A stretch of 64,000 bases of DNA, taken from positions 30,419,237 through 30,483,236 of the forward strand of contig OX388307.1 of the NCBI GenBank assembly GCA_947579605.1, read 5' to 3'. The position numbers and the translations under genes were made by a program. Numbering within the stretch: the stretch's first letter is position 1; each line of letters starts with the position of its first letter. The notes beneath the pieces are model-generated. The model saw only the letters and a list, made by a program, of their open reading frames with translations. It was not told where the DNA came from and did no database searches. This DNA is from Athripsodes cinereus. Taxonomy: Eukaryota > Arthropoda > Insecta > Trichoptera > Leptoceridae. Below are positions 1 to 10,289 of this stretch, one piece after another.

Positions 1-85
1 TTACGTCACTGGATTTTTTTTGGACTGAAGTGGTTATTTACATTATTATTATTTGCATTGCCTAATATTTGCATTACCTAATGTT

Positions 86-572
86 ATGCTGGTGCACAAT
101 ACCATTCTGATACCGTCATTTACGTATGCAAGCGAGACATGGACCTGGCTGAAGGAAGACGAAAGTGGAATAAAGCACTGGAGATGCGATTGTTGAGAAG
201 AATGGTTGGTAAAACTCTGCGTGATAGAGTGAAGAATGAGGATATTAGAAGAATGAGCGGATGCAAGTAGAGTGTAGTGGACAGAATGCGCGTGAATAAA
301 CTACGATGGTTTGGACATGTTAAACGAATGAACAAGGTAAAATTGACAAAGAGGATATACTTATCTGAAAGAAAGGGTGTGAGGAAACGCGGGCGTCCGA
401 GAACCACGTGGATCAATTTCTCAAGGATGGCCGCGTGTTGAGTAAGAGGAATCGACGTGCGTGTATGAGAAACTGTATGAATGTGGAGGAAGCGAAAAAG
501 GGTGTAAAGAAAGATCTGTTTGGCGTTCCGTTTTCTCTGCCTACTCCATTTGGGACACGGCGTAAGGGTATT
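86..572 (+). pseudogene. RTE-type retrotransposon, 3' fragment of reverse-transcriptase ORF
   Basis: This is a decayed copy of the C-terminal part of the RTE family whose best copy lies at 8391-9443. Broken frames give YASETWTWL, RRMVGKTLRDRVKNEDIRRM and RGRPRTTW, the conserved tail that follows the RT domain. An in-frame TAG near 268 and several small indels show it is dead. It ends at GGCGTAAGGGTA without the GATA repeat seen in the better copy. The 5' truncation is usual for target-primed insertions. Confidence 0.8.
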
Positions 573-1030
573 TTTTATAATTGTAGTGTAAAAAATTGTA
601 TTTATTTATTTATTCATTCAAACGGTTCAAAAGCCTAGTACTTATTTCAACATATTAATTACCGTATTCTTATCTTTAGAAATTATTTTGGAGCTAAAAT
701 ATTGTGCTTTCTTAAAATATAAAAATAGGTATGAATTAAGTGAATTAAAATTGCATCCTTTTTTGACATTTTGGTCTATTTTCATAATGGAGGACACAAT
801 GAGACTATATTTATAAACTTATACTTTTAAGTAGCAATTAGAAAGTTCTTCAAATATTACATTTGCAGAATTTGTCAAGACTTGTGCTATTGTTTCTTAA
901 TTCGTTTTTAAATATGCTTTCGAATTTGTTTTTTTATTATATTTATTGAAATGATCATATGTTTTGTTGTTGTAATAATTGTGATAAATTTATTCACTGT
1001 GTCGGTGTTTAGGTAGTAGAATTCCATATC

Positions 1031-1442
1031 GAAATAAATAAAACAAGCGTTTTATTCTACTATTGTTTTATTCGGTGAGAGAGACGTCTTTCGTCTTATA
1101 AGGACATTGTCAATCTGATTTTTTAAAAATACAACAATATTCATATATATAAAAACAATATTTACAATAACAATGATAAGAGAGTAGAGTATACATAATA
1201 TTATAATGTGGTATGTATCAGAAACTAATTCTAAGAAATCACTAATTACCATGCGAAAGGGAGAACAATATGTATATGTATTTGTGTGACAAGGACAAAC
1301 ATAGTGTATTATATTAATCTGGTTAAACCTATCTGTTGTTGTTTCTATTGTAAATCAGATTGACAATCTCCTTATAAGACAAAAGACGTCTCTCTCACCG
1401 AATAAAACAAAAGTAGAATAAAACGCTTGCTTTATTTATTTC
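1031..1442. mobile_element. Foldback/MITE-like element with long inverted repeats
   Basis: About 90 bp at the left end (GAAATAAATAAAACAAGCG..., including GAGAGAGACGTCTTTCGTC) is repeated in reverse complement at the right end with only a few mismatches. The roughly 230-bp centre is AT-rich and codes for nothing recognisable. No clear target duplication was seen, so the superfamily is unassigned. Inverted arms of this length are typical of MITEs or foldback elements. Confidence 0.7.
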
Positions 1443-1495
1443 AATTGTTTTAAAGGCTAGCTTAAGCCGTATGATGTTGAAAAAAATAAATAAGT
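1443..1495 (+). repeat. CR1-type LINE 3' tail with GGC/GCC hairpin
   Basis: The text AAAGGCTAGCTTAAGCCG followed by an AATAAATAAG end matches the 3' termini of other LINE copies here (5786, 47457 and 53885). Only the terminal bases are present, directly next to the inverted-repeat element. It is probably a relic of a LINE 3' end. Confidence 0.5.
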
Positions 1496-1499
1496 AGCT

Positions 1500-2975
1500 C
1501 TCCATTCGGCCATTACCAAAAGGCTTTGTAATAAGAATATCTCTGATTGGTAAAAAGAAACAGCTTATGCTAGTTAATTACGTTTTCTATTGAAAATGCT
1601 TCAAAGTTAAATCTAAATAAGTTCCAACTAATGTTGTAGTAATATGATAATTAAAAATTGTATTTAAATAAGTTTCTCGAAGTAAAAATAGGTGAGGAGT
1701 ACGTTGTTTTAAAGTTTTTCATGGATGTTGTTTGTCGTGTGTAGCAGATAATAATATTATGTACCTTTCTAGTATAAAATCAGTTCAATATAGAGGAGAT
1801 AATAGGAACTTTAATAGTTTACTTACTGTAGGAAAAACTATAGAACTATCGGAACTCGACTGTTTTTATTTATCCTTTTTTCATATTTTATCTTTTTACG
1901 CCAAAAGATTTTCGCCATTTAACGTGAATAAAATAATGTACGTAACTGACAATTAAACCCATATCAAAGATATGTGTTCATTCGAAAATAATATTTTCCT
2001 TCTCCTTTTTATTCATGTAGATCCCAGAATCTGTATTTGCAGAGGTGTTTCCCAACTGTTCCTTCATCTATTGATTTAGTTGTCGTTTATTTTGCAAATC
2101 TCTATGCCAATTTACTTAAAATGTAATGGAAACATGAATGGTTTAAGTTTTACTATATTTAACAATACAGTGATCCGGTTTCGACTTACAAAATCATTGT
2201 CAAATGTCTTACAATGACTTTATCAATCGAAAGCAGATCGCTGTATCACTTAATAGTAAAATTAAGATTATAAGTGTTTCTTTACATAAATGTTCTTCCA
2301 TCTTTTTGTTAGTCTGCCGAGCGGGCGATGTTTCATTGGTTTTCCATGCAAGGTGATATGGAGAAGTCTGATTGGGTCCATATTTTGATACAACAAAATA
2401 TGGACCCAATCAGAATTTCTCAGATGTTTGTATTGCGAACTTTGTTGCACAATGTCCTGCTTATGATGGAATACTATTGAGTGTAATTTCAGCCGTACTT
2501 TATGTGGCGGAAACAAATATATATTTTGTAAATAGCACTGAAATTCAATATCATTGCATTTCAATGAAAATCTACAAGTCTGCATAAAGCACCAAGTGTC
2601 TACGATAGGAAGTTTTGTAATAAGTTTGTCCAGATGGAAAAGGAATAACAATAATTCAAATATATATATTTACATATATACAACAACGAGAGCTTCCAGT
2701 TTCTAAGCTCTTACTGCAAATAAAATAATCTCTTGTTTCCAATTGTTGCTGAATACAATTTACATAAATGATGTAAATAGCGCTCGCAATGTTGTTGTAC
2801 ATTCTCTTTTCATAGCATGTTCTTCTTGAAATCTGAGAATGTTTTATGGAAAATAATACAAAAGTAAAACAAGTCTTTTCGGGAATAAGCTTTCATCTTC
2901 ATATGCCTTTTTTAGCATAATATTGAGTAAATCCAGAACAAATAATGCTCGTGTATTTTATATGATAGAATGAGA
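1500..2975. other. AT-rich stretch without recognisable gene
   Basis: Short open frames (for example 1732-1956 and 2268-2651) have no recognisable domain and biased AT-rich composition. The only structured item is the perfect hairpin at 2367-2414. No promoter, splice pattern or RNA gene was recognised. Confidence 0.6.
2367..2414. repeat. Perfect 21-bp hairpin
   Basis: TCTGATTGGGTCCATATTTTG is followed by a 6-nt loop and its exact reverse complement. With one mismatch the pairing continues for about four more bases. Nothing around it matches a known element. It could be the remnant of an inverted-repeat transposon or a small hairpin RNA locus. Confidence 0.75.
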
Positions 2976-3160
2976 ATTTTCATTAGTACGAATCAATAAC
3001 ATTAACTTTTCGCAAACAAATATTGTTGGTAAATTTACCAACGACTTGTTTGCGATAGGTTAATATTATAGATTCTTACTAACGAATCGTTTTTACTTTC
3101 TCTGGTCCTCATCTGATAGTACGTACCAATGATTCGTTGTATTTTTTCTCAGTGTGCTCA
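2976..3160. mobile_element. Palindromic MITE, partial copy
   Basis: This shares its centre and arms with the larger copy at 4412-4824: TTGGTAAATTTACCAACGA at the axis, then GATTCTTACTAACGAATCG, CTGGTCCTCATCTGATAGTACGTACCAATGATTCG and TTTTTCTCAGTGTG. The whole is an imperfect palindrome around the GGTAAATTTACC axis. It is non-coding. Confidence 0.65.
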
Positions 3161-3639
3161 TAATGAAAAGTAGACTGTTAATAGCAATTTTTTTATATAC
3201 AATTATAAAAATCAACTCATAAAAATTGTATTCGAAGTCATTTTTTTTTCAGTTTTTAAAAAGTGAAAGTATTTGCATAATATTTTGAATATTGGTACTG
3301 CTATGTGTTTTATGTCACATAACATTGCATACTTTATTTGAATAAAAAGTAGTTTTTTTTTATATAGATATATTAAATAATTGGCATTCTCGTTCGAATT
3401 ATATTTCGCTATTTCTCTAGTGACTATGTAAATTTATGATATTATTTTGCTTTTGAAATTCGCTGTGTTTTTTGTCAATTTGATAATTTGACATGGATCG
3501 GAAGAATGAGATGGCTGAGAAATAAAACATGAGTATAGGTTTAACAAAAAAAATGAATATATTCTAAAGACAAAACAAAAAAAAGAGCATAAGCATGGAT
3601 TTATATGGTTTCAAAATTAATCGGAAATCTATTACGGAA

Positions 3640-3990
3640 TCTGTTGGTGGTTGCTTCAGACCCTGCCTCGGCTGAGGATGGTATGGCAGAGAGTGTCTAT
3701 ATTGGGTATTTCCAGAAGTTGCCTCTCGTTGTGATTGTTGGGGACAGTACTGCTTAGTGGTCCACCAGAGTCGATGTTGTTCCGATGAAGTTCAGATGAT
3801 GAATGATATCAGTACTGACTTGGTTGATGGTAGTAAGGGGCGCTCGCCCAGGGGTCGCTACTGCGCATGTCCTCCCCGCTCTGTAACCACCCCTCCACAA
3901 GGTTTTGGTGCTGCCCCAGAGAATGCCCACGTGATCCACGTTCTCTTTTTGATTTCACCATACGTCGAAATGTGTACATGTATAATAGGT
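3640..3990. other. GC-richer segment of unknown origin
   Basis: This block is clearly richer in G+C than its surroundings and holds small frames on both strands (about 60-83 codons) with no recognised domain. The strip GGCAGAGAGTGTCTATATTG plus GGTATTTCCA resembles an arm of the inverted-repeat element at 63466-63969. It may therefore be a degraded relative of that element rather than an exon. Confidence 0.35.
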
Positions 3991-4411
3991 ACTATGTTTA
4001 ATTACTAAAGGCGGGAAGACAGACACGATTTCGCCACACTGATGAAATAGGAATTTACTTAGGTATAGTTAGTGAGTTAGTTGGATAGCGAAAAAAAATA
4101 GGTATTAATTTATTAGTAGGTAAGGAGATTTATATTTTTGAATCATCAGCACAGCAAACACACGTCAAATTATTCCCTAAACGAAGTTAGGTTAGATCCT
4201 TGTATTGAATTACATCAAAACATTTTCATCCACCTTCATGTTATCTTCGCTTCATCATCCCTTTGATTAAACTAATACTAACTTGTCTTGTTAAGAAAAT
4301 CAACTTTTGGAAATTCTTGTTTTTCTTTCGTAAATTTTTTCTCGAAGTGCAGATAAAGTGTCAACATAGAGAAATTGTTAACAAAGGCATGTGCAGGATT
4401 TAATAAAATAA
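3991..4411. other. AT-rich stretch, nothing recognised
   Basis: No gene, RNA or repeat signature was seen between the GC-richer block and the palindromic MITE. Confidence 0.5.
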
Positions 4412-4824
4412 TAACGAAATTTCACAACGAATCATTGTTACGTACTATGGCCAATTTTGAATCATAAAATAGTTTAGTTGCACTAAGTGTGAGGAGATAG
4501 TTAAGTCATGATAGTTCTAATTCGTATTCACAGTTTTCCGTACTAAAACTAATTTACTAAGTTAGTTCATTTGACACCTTAGTAAAACTATAAATTTCTT
4601 CGCTCGCTTAGTTAGTTAGTTTATTAAGATTCATAATTGGCCCTACTATCAGATTAGGACCAGAGATAGTACAAACGATTCATTAGTACGTAAATTATTG
4701 GTAAATTTACCAACGATTTATTTGCGAAAAGTTTATATTATAGATTCGTACTAATAAATTGTTTGTACCATCTCTTGTCCTAATCTAATAGTACGTACCA
4801 ATAATTCATTGCGAAATTTCGTTA
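4412..4824. mobile_element. Palindromic MITE, larger copy
   Basis: The outer ends TAACGAAATTTC and GAAATTTCGTTA are inverted, followed by related AACGAATCATTGTTACGTACTA and TAGTACGTACCAATAATTCATT. An inner palindrome of about 150 bp is centred on TTGGTAAATTTACCAACGA, with TCAGATTAGGACCAGAG facing CTCTTGTCCTAATCTAA. There is no coding capacity. The copy at 2976-3160 is homologous. The superfamily is not assigned. Confidence 0.7.
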
Positions 4825-4872
4825 GTATTTTTCTCAGTGTAGAAGCATTTTTAAGAATGTTTCATTATTCCT

Positions 4873-5012
4873 TACTACTATTACTATCCCATCACGAAAT
4901 ATCTCACAAGTGAGGTAGTCAGCAGATCAGCCGCATGCAGTAAACATGCAAGCTGTGTTCTCCGTGCCAACAAAAAATTAAGACAATCAGGATGGGTGTC
5001 AAACCTCATCGA
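4873..5012 (-). mobile_element. (TAG)n-tailed SINE, 5'-truncated
   Basis: Read on the minus strand it runs from a GATGAGGTTTG-like start, through CATCCTGATTG and GGCACGGAGAACACAGCTTGCATG, to TGATGGGATAGTAATAGTAG. These are the central and 3' parts of the SINE that is complete at 8481-8719. The conserved 3' end resembles the RTE tail. Confidence 0.75.
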
Positions 5013-5037
5013 ACAGTGGCATGTTTAATTCATGCTG

Positions 5038-5222
5038 TTTTTTTTTTTAAAATAAATATACATATATCTGGGTTTTGTTATAAACCCAAATACATTATAT
5101 ACACCTTTCACAGTAAGCTAAAAGCTTGTGTCGTGAAAGGAGAGTTTGCCGGCACCTGGAATCGAACCCCGGACCCCTTGTTCACAAGGCCGAGACTCCA
5201 CCTCCAGGCTACCGACGAACTC
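5038..5222 (-). mobile_element. tRNA-derived SINE with poly-A tail
   Basis: On the minus strand it starts GAGTTCGTCGGTAGCCTGGA, has a Pol III B-box-like GGTTCGATTCCAGGTGCCGG and the CACAAGCTTTTAGCTTACTG body, and ends GGGTTTATAACAAAACCCAG before a short A run (11 T on the plus strand). It belongs to the family with very long tails at 23096 and 55862. The short, interrupted tail marks it as an older copy. Confidence 0.85.
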
Positions 5223-5260
5223 GTTAATCTAATAATAATAACTAGACAACAACCCCCAAA

Positions 5261-5702
5261 TTACGCTGTGCACATCAATACTATTGAAGCAATTCAACAT
5301 AGATTCTTACGACACGTGAACTACCGCCCGGGTATTCCCATTGATGGGCTGAACTATGATTTTTTGTTGATGGAGATGAGGCTCGTTAGCCTACATGATC
5401 GCAGATTGTTGTTCGATCTCCTTACACTGAAGAGAATAGTGACTGGCTCTCTGAATTGCCCAGAGTTGCTTAGCTTAGTAAACTTGCGTGTCCCGAGTCG
5501 TAACACCAGAAGTCAGGCATTGTTCTATGCTGCGGGATCATCATCCAATTATATCTATTACTCATCGATGAATCGACTCCATGTAATAGGGAATAATTAC
5601 AGTGAGATCGATATTTTCAACGATTCGGAGTACACTGTGAGGAGATGTGCTGTGAGCAGGTTTATGCGAGGGTACATGCTTTCCGTTGAGAATCCCCTGT
5701 AG
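5261..5702 (+). pseudogene. CR1/Jockey-like LINE, C-terminal RT fragment
   Basis: The frame encodes IEAIQHRFLRHVNYRPGIP, NYDFLLMEMRLVSLHDRR and LRVPSRNTRSQALFY. These align by eye with the C-terminus of the intact element at 48807-51620 (IQRKFLRFVNYKMGIP, NYDFLL, FRVPTRNTRNHDLFY). It is strongly 5'-truncated, with the poly-A SINE immediately upstream. The 3' UTR continues to the hairpin tail at 5786. No catalytic motif is left. Confidence 0.85.
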
Positions 5703-5785
5703 TTACTACTGTCATGTTTTTGTATTCATTGTCACTTATGTGTTAATTGTGTTTGTTTCAAGTTTGTTTTTGTAAGTTATTGTAC

Positions 5786-5828
5786 TTTAAAGGCTATTTA
5801 GCCGTATATTATGTTAATAAATAAATAA
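5786..5828 (+). repeat. LINE 3' terminal hairpin and TAAA tail
   Basis: AAAGGCTATTTAGCCGTATA forms a GGCT/AGCC hairpin followed by TTAATAAATAAATAA. It is the 3' end of the fragment at 5261-5702 and matches the end of the intact CR1-type element at 47457. Confidence 0.7.
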
Positions 5829-5849
5829 ACATATTTATGATGCGCCATT

Positions 5850-6075
5850 TTGTGGAAAAACCACCGCAAGGGCCCATTCAAGAATCATAACACCTCCTGA
5901 ACAATAGGGTCAACCTCTTGAACACCTCCACACTCTCCAGAGTTCGCAAGTCATAGGGAATTTTGTTCCACAGCAACGGACCAGCCACACAGAAGGCAGG
6001 GTCAACATATGTAGTTGGCCAGACCCCCCCTAATCTACTAACTATCGTACTTCTGGGAGATGCAGAGATAGTATA
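5850..6075 (-). pseudogene. Non-LTR retrotransposon C-terminal fragment
   Basis: The minus strand encodes AGPLLWNKIPYDLRTLESVE followed by VFKRLTLLFRRC, which matches the usual ending of CR1/L2/Jockey reverse transcriptases (A-x-x-LWN-x-LP-x-x-R...FK). Nothing upstream of this C-terminal motif survives. The exact clade cannot be told. Confidence 0.65.
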
Positions 6076-6124
6076 GTAGAGCTATTTACTGTAAAATACA
6101 ATATATTATTTACTTGTACATTCA

Positions 6125-6335
6125 TCTCTTTCTGTATATACCCTCACGCCGTGTCCCAAGCGATGTAGGCAGAGAGTATGGAACGCCATATAGACCTCAC
6201 TTTACATATTAAGGTATCCTGTTTCTTCTACATTCATATAATTTCTCATTCATGCACGCCGATTTGTCTTTCTCAACACGCGCTCGTCTTTGATAATTTT
6301 ACTCACGTGATCAAGCCTGGTTTATCTAGGACGTC
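6125..6335 (-). pseudogene. RTE retrotransposon 3' fragment
   Basis: Reverse complement of the RTE end: CACGTGAGTAAAATTATC..., a TGCATGAATGAGAAAT block, the TGGCGTTCC and CTCTGCCTAC block and GGGACACGGCGTGAGGGTATA. It matches 9230-9425 with many substitutions and lacks the GATA tail. Dead copy. Confidence 0.7.
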
Positions 6336-6442
6336 GTTATACGAGTTGTAAAGAACTTGCAGTACTGTAAAATAATTAATTCAGATATTTAAAGCTCATT
6401 ACTGTTCCATGTTTTACATTGAAAGCTTAATCCTTTGAATAT

Positions 6443-6614
6443 CTCAGTATCTGGATGTACGATAAGTAGGTTTCTTCTAGGTTACTCAGTATCTGGATGT
6501 ACGATAAGTAGGTTTCTTCTAGGTTACTCAGTATCTGGATGTACGATAAGAAGGTTTCTTCTAGGTTACTCAGTAGGTATCTGGATGTACAATAAGTAGG
6601 TTTCTTCTAGGTTA
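6443..6614. repeat. Tandem array, 4 x 42 bp
   Basis: Units start CTCAGTATCTGGATGTACGA at 6443, 6485, 6527 and 6569. The first two are identical, the third has one change, and the fourth carries a 4-bp insertion (CAGTAGGTATC) plus one change. It is non-coding, with no match elsewhere in the window. Confidence 0.95.
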
Positions 6615-6649
6615 AAAGTTTTTTTATGCGACTATGGTTAATCATTATT

Positions 6650-8060
6650 TATAAATTTGAGGTACTTTTTAACAAAAAGATAAAAAAAAAACGTTAAAAA
6701 ATATACTTATACAAAGTTCACAAAACGCGATCCCTAAAAATAGCGTTTACTATGTTTATCAACTATGTCAGAATAATGTGATTGCCATGAAAAAAAATAT
6801 TATTAACATCAATCCTAACATAAATTATCATATTTTAAAATTAAATGTGATATCAAGGTTCCATGTTCGTTTTCTCAATTTTGTTTGCAATTAAAATGAG
6901 TGAGCGAAATTAATAATTTGTGTAAGCTATGTAAGTAACAAATTAAATGAAATTTTACGAGGAAATTGAAATTTTGATTACGTAGGTGCCTACTAAAATG
7001 ATTTTAATTATTCACTCCTTAGATGTTAAAATTTAAATATATTAACAGGTGCGTGCTTCAGGCAAAAAAGTGTAAAATCTTAACAAACATATAACATCAT
7101 AATCTGAAAACTTAATCTTAAATAATAATTCTTCTTTATATTACAATACGCACGTACATAATATTATCATAGTACCTTTTACATCTGACTTCCTCGATCC
7201 AAACTTTGATCGGCCTTCCATTTCACCTATGTATACTTTCTACAATAATATCCTAGTTGGTTTCTACTTAATATCTCATCTTTTCAGGATACCAACCACA
7301 AGCGAGAATCCAAAAGATTTTTTGGATGTGAAATAAACATACAGATTATTCTCTCAGTACCGTATAAAAAATATTCAGGTTTGTCGGCACATCTTATCAC
7401 GGTATTCGAGTAATGTCGAATAATGTCTAAAATGAATTGATTACTAATCTTTAAAAAAACTTTTTGATGTCTCTGACACAACATACATATCTCTCAGACA
7501 TATAACATATTTTACAGTAATCTAGAAATAGGGGAATTCATACCTTGATAAATTATTGGTCTAAATGAAAAAGGCACATATTTTACAAAGATACAAGATG
7601 TCATTTAAAAGACTCGTTCCGAATACTGAAGGATCTTTTCCACACTGTGGTCTCGAGAGAAACGTTGAATAATCGAGAAAGTCGTAAAATACATTTATTT
7701 ATTTATTATTATTTATTATTAACAGATATTTCATACATATTATTATCAGTTGAATCAGCAAAACTCACACAAATAATAAACATCCAAACCATGCACACCA
7801 CATCAATAGATACATTCATATCTCGTACAGACATCTCGCAAACAAACCCTCATAGATAGATTCAACATTCCTAAATCACTCGCAAACTAGTGGATGGCCT
7901 TGAGAAGAATAGAATTAACATTCACACTATTATGCTTTTTTCAATAAAAAAAACCCTTAAGTATATACCTACCTACCTATATTTAAAGCAACATATATAA
8001 AATAAATTAAACAATTTTTTTTCACCCTTATAAAGAAAAACATAAATAGATAATAATGAA
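6650..8060. other. AT-rich stretch, no gene recognised
   Basis: Only short AT-rich frames occur (for example 7284-7484 on minus and 7647-7859 on plus), none with a domain. There are runs of TTTATTTATTATT near 7696. No RNA gene or transposon terminus was identified until the Helitron start at 8062. Confidence 0.55.
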
Positions 8061-8390
8061 ATCTAATATATAAAAAGAAGTCGTGTATGTTACACCATTT
8101 ATAACTCAAGAATGGCTGTACCGATTTGAATGATCTCTGATTTGTTGGATCGAATGATCGGAATAGCCGATAGGCTATTAAAATATCTTACAAATTCACG
8201 GAAAGAAAAATTATGAAGAAAATTATTTACGCCATACATTTTTAATTTCGATAAATAATGCAATATGGAGTATTATACAAAATCAACGATGAAGTTTTTT
8301 TTAAAGATTGGTCGATTTATAGAATAATTTTTCTATACATTTTCAAATTAGAATCGTTATCCATACAACTCAACATCTGTGGTTCTGATT

Positions 8391-9443
8391 ACGTGTGTGT
8401 ATGATAGTTGCAATTTGAATGGTTTGAAAATGAATGTTATGAAGACGAAAGTTCTTGTTTTTGAAAGAGAGAATGAAAAATCCCGTGGAGAACCCGGTAA
8501 AGAATTGGTCTCCCACTCTTCTCCATAAGTTTTCGAGTGTCCTGTAAAAGGCAGGTGTTCGAAAAAATAAGACATTTTACATCTTAAATTCAGCGATGAG
8601 GTTTGCCACCCATCCTGAATGTCTTGATTTTATATTGGCACGGAGAAGACAGCTTGCATATTTTATATGCAGCTGGTCTGCTGGCTACCCCACTTGTGGG
8701 ATATGCCGTGATGGTATAGAGAGAGAATGAAAAAACGATTTGCGAGATTAAAGTTGGTGACGAATGTCTGGAGCAAGTAAGTGAGTATGTATATTTGGGA
8801 AGTATGTTTACGAGGGATGGAAGATGCGACAGGGACATTGAAAGAAGGAAAGTGGCCGGTGCTAGAGTAAACGGTGCACTTCGACCCATTGTCAGCAATG
8901 ACAATGTGTCGAACATGGCTAAAATGCTGGTGCACAATACCATTCTGGTACCGTCACTTACGTATGCAAGCGAGACATGGACGTGGTTGAAGAAGGACGA
9001 AAGTGGAATAAATGCAGTAGAGATGCGATCGTTGAGAAGAATGGTTGGTAAAACGCTGCGTGATAGAGTGAAGAATGAGGATATTAGAAGAATGAGCGGA
9101 TGCAAGAAGACTGTTGTGGACAGAATGCGCGTGAATAAACTACGGTGGTTTGGGCATGTTGAACGAATGAACGAGGTAAGAATGACAAAGAGGATATACT
9201 TATCTGAAAGAAAGGGTGTGAGGAAACGCGGGCGTCCGAGAACCACGTGGCTTGATCACGTGGATCAAATTCTCAAGGACGGCCGCGTGTTGAGTAAGAG
9301 GAACCGACGTGCGTGTATGAGGAACTGTATGAATGTGGAGGAAGCGAAGGAAGTGTGTAAAGATAGATCTGTTTGGCGTTCCGTTCTCTCTGCCTACCCC
9401 ACTTGGGACACGGCGTGAGGGTATAGATAGATAGATAGATAGA
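8391..9443 (+). mobile_element. RTE non-LTR retrotransposon, 5'-truncated copy with 11-bp target duplication
   Basis: The direct repeat TGGTTCTGATT flanks it exactly at 8380-8390 and 9444-9454. It encodes the end of the RT ORF: NGLKMNVMKTKVLVFEREN, then after the nested SINE the frame 8795-9418 with YLGSMFTRDGRC, YASETWTWLKKDESG, RWFGHVERM and RKRGRPRTTWLDHVDQIL. The stop is at 9416-9418 and the copy ends GTGAGGGTATAGATAGATAG. Catalytic RT motifs are absent because of the truncation. The downstream frame is free of stops, so the copy is fairly young. It is the best reference in this window for the RTE fragments at 86, 6125, 12695, 17550, 26370 and 45205. Confidence 0.92.
8481..8719 (+). mobile_element. 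(TAG)n-tailed SINE, complete, inserted in the RTE copy
   Basis: A perfect 15-bp target duplication AGAGAGAATGAAAAA lies at 8466-8480 and 8720-8734. Removing the insert restores the RTE reading ...VFERENEKTICEIKVGDE. The 239-bp element starts TCCCGTGGAGAACCCGGTAA and ends GATATGCCGTGATGGTATAG. Its last 45 bp (GCTACCCCACTTGTGGGATA...) closely match the RTE 3' end (CCTACCCCACTTGGGACACG...GTGAGGGTATAG). No clear tRNA A/B boxes were recognised. Other copies are at 4873, 12064, 21096, 26655, 32575, 39483, 42405 and 57375. Confidence 0.9.
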
Positions 9444-9599
9444 TGGTTCTGATTTTCAATTTTGAAAATATCATTTTTTTATAAATTCAAAATGAATAGG
9501 TATCTACCTAAAATTAGTACCTACATAATTATAATGCGTACAGCGGATAATTTATAAACAAATCTGAGTTAAATTAATTGTTCAACATTAATTGTTCAT

Positions 9600-9828
9600 G
9601 TCGGCCGGTGGGGCGCGGAGATAATGCTCTTGCCTTTGAGTCACGAGGTCCCGGGTTCGATTACTGGGCAAAGTAAAGAATGACCTTTTTCAAATTGTCC
9701 TGGGTCTGGGTGTTACATATATTATGTGTGTATAGTGCATGTATATGTGTGTATCCTCGCGTTAGTACCCAAAATACAAGATTCATCTTACTTTGGGACT
9801 AGCTCGATGAGTGTGAATCGTCTATGTA
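9600..9828 (+). mobile_element. tRNA-derived SINE (second family)
   Basis: The head GGCCGGTGGGGCGCGGAGAT...GCTCTTGCC with a B-box-like GGTTCGATTACTGGGC is tRNA-like. The body has CCTTTTTCAAATTGTCCTGG, GTCTGGGTGTTACAT, a TATGTGTGTAT block, ATACAAGATTCATCTTA and GACTAGCTCGATGAGTGTGA. It ends in CTATGTAAAAAAA. It matches copies at 20150, 31665 (minus) and 53547. Pol III transcription and mobilisation by a LINE partner are expected for this class. Confidence 0.88.
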
Positions 9829-9840
9829 AAAAAATGAATG

Positions 9841-10204
9841 GAACTTTCGCAGTTTAGCGGCCTCACCCGTTGTCGAGTACCTACTTTTTTTCAATAGATA
9901 AAGTAATATTTTTGAAACTTGAGAAAATTGTTGCCATATGAAGAATTATTTTAATTTGCCGGCAAAAAAAATCTACTTCGAATATTAATTTCCTAAAGTT
10001 CCGTACATATAACTCGACAACGGGCGGGGCAGCTTAAGTTTCATAATTGCAATTTTTTTTTCCTATAAAAGAGTTTTCCAAAAATTTTGTCACCAAAAAG
10101 TAATTCTTCATATGGCAACAATTTCCTCAAAATTCGAAAATATTACTTTTTCTATGGAAAAACGTACTCGACAACGGGTGGAGCCGCTAAACTGCGAAAG
10201 TTCC
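9841..10204. mobile_element. hAT-like MITE with about 115-bp inverted repeats
   Basis: GGAACTTTCGCAGTTTAGCG at the left is mirrored by CGCTAAACTGCGAAAGTTCC at the right, and pairing continues through ACCCGTTGTCGAGTAC and ATTGTTGCCATATGAAGAAT. The 8-bp AAATGAAT flanks both sides (9833-9840 and 10205-10212), the length expected for hAT. There is no coding capacity. The right arm and flank are duplicated at 10733-10912. Confidence 0.85.
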
Positions 10205-10289
10205 AAATGAATATTTTTTTTACACTATACCTACGATGACACACTTGGACAATTACGGAAGTTTGTAAAGATATTAATAATATTAATCA

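Noticed and set aside
9600..9700. Functional tRNA gene at the SINE heads (also 5150, 23150, 31830, 53600, 55915)
   Set aside because: B-box-like sequence is present, but no four-arm fold or anticodon loop follows, and the sequence continues into shared SINE bodies.
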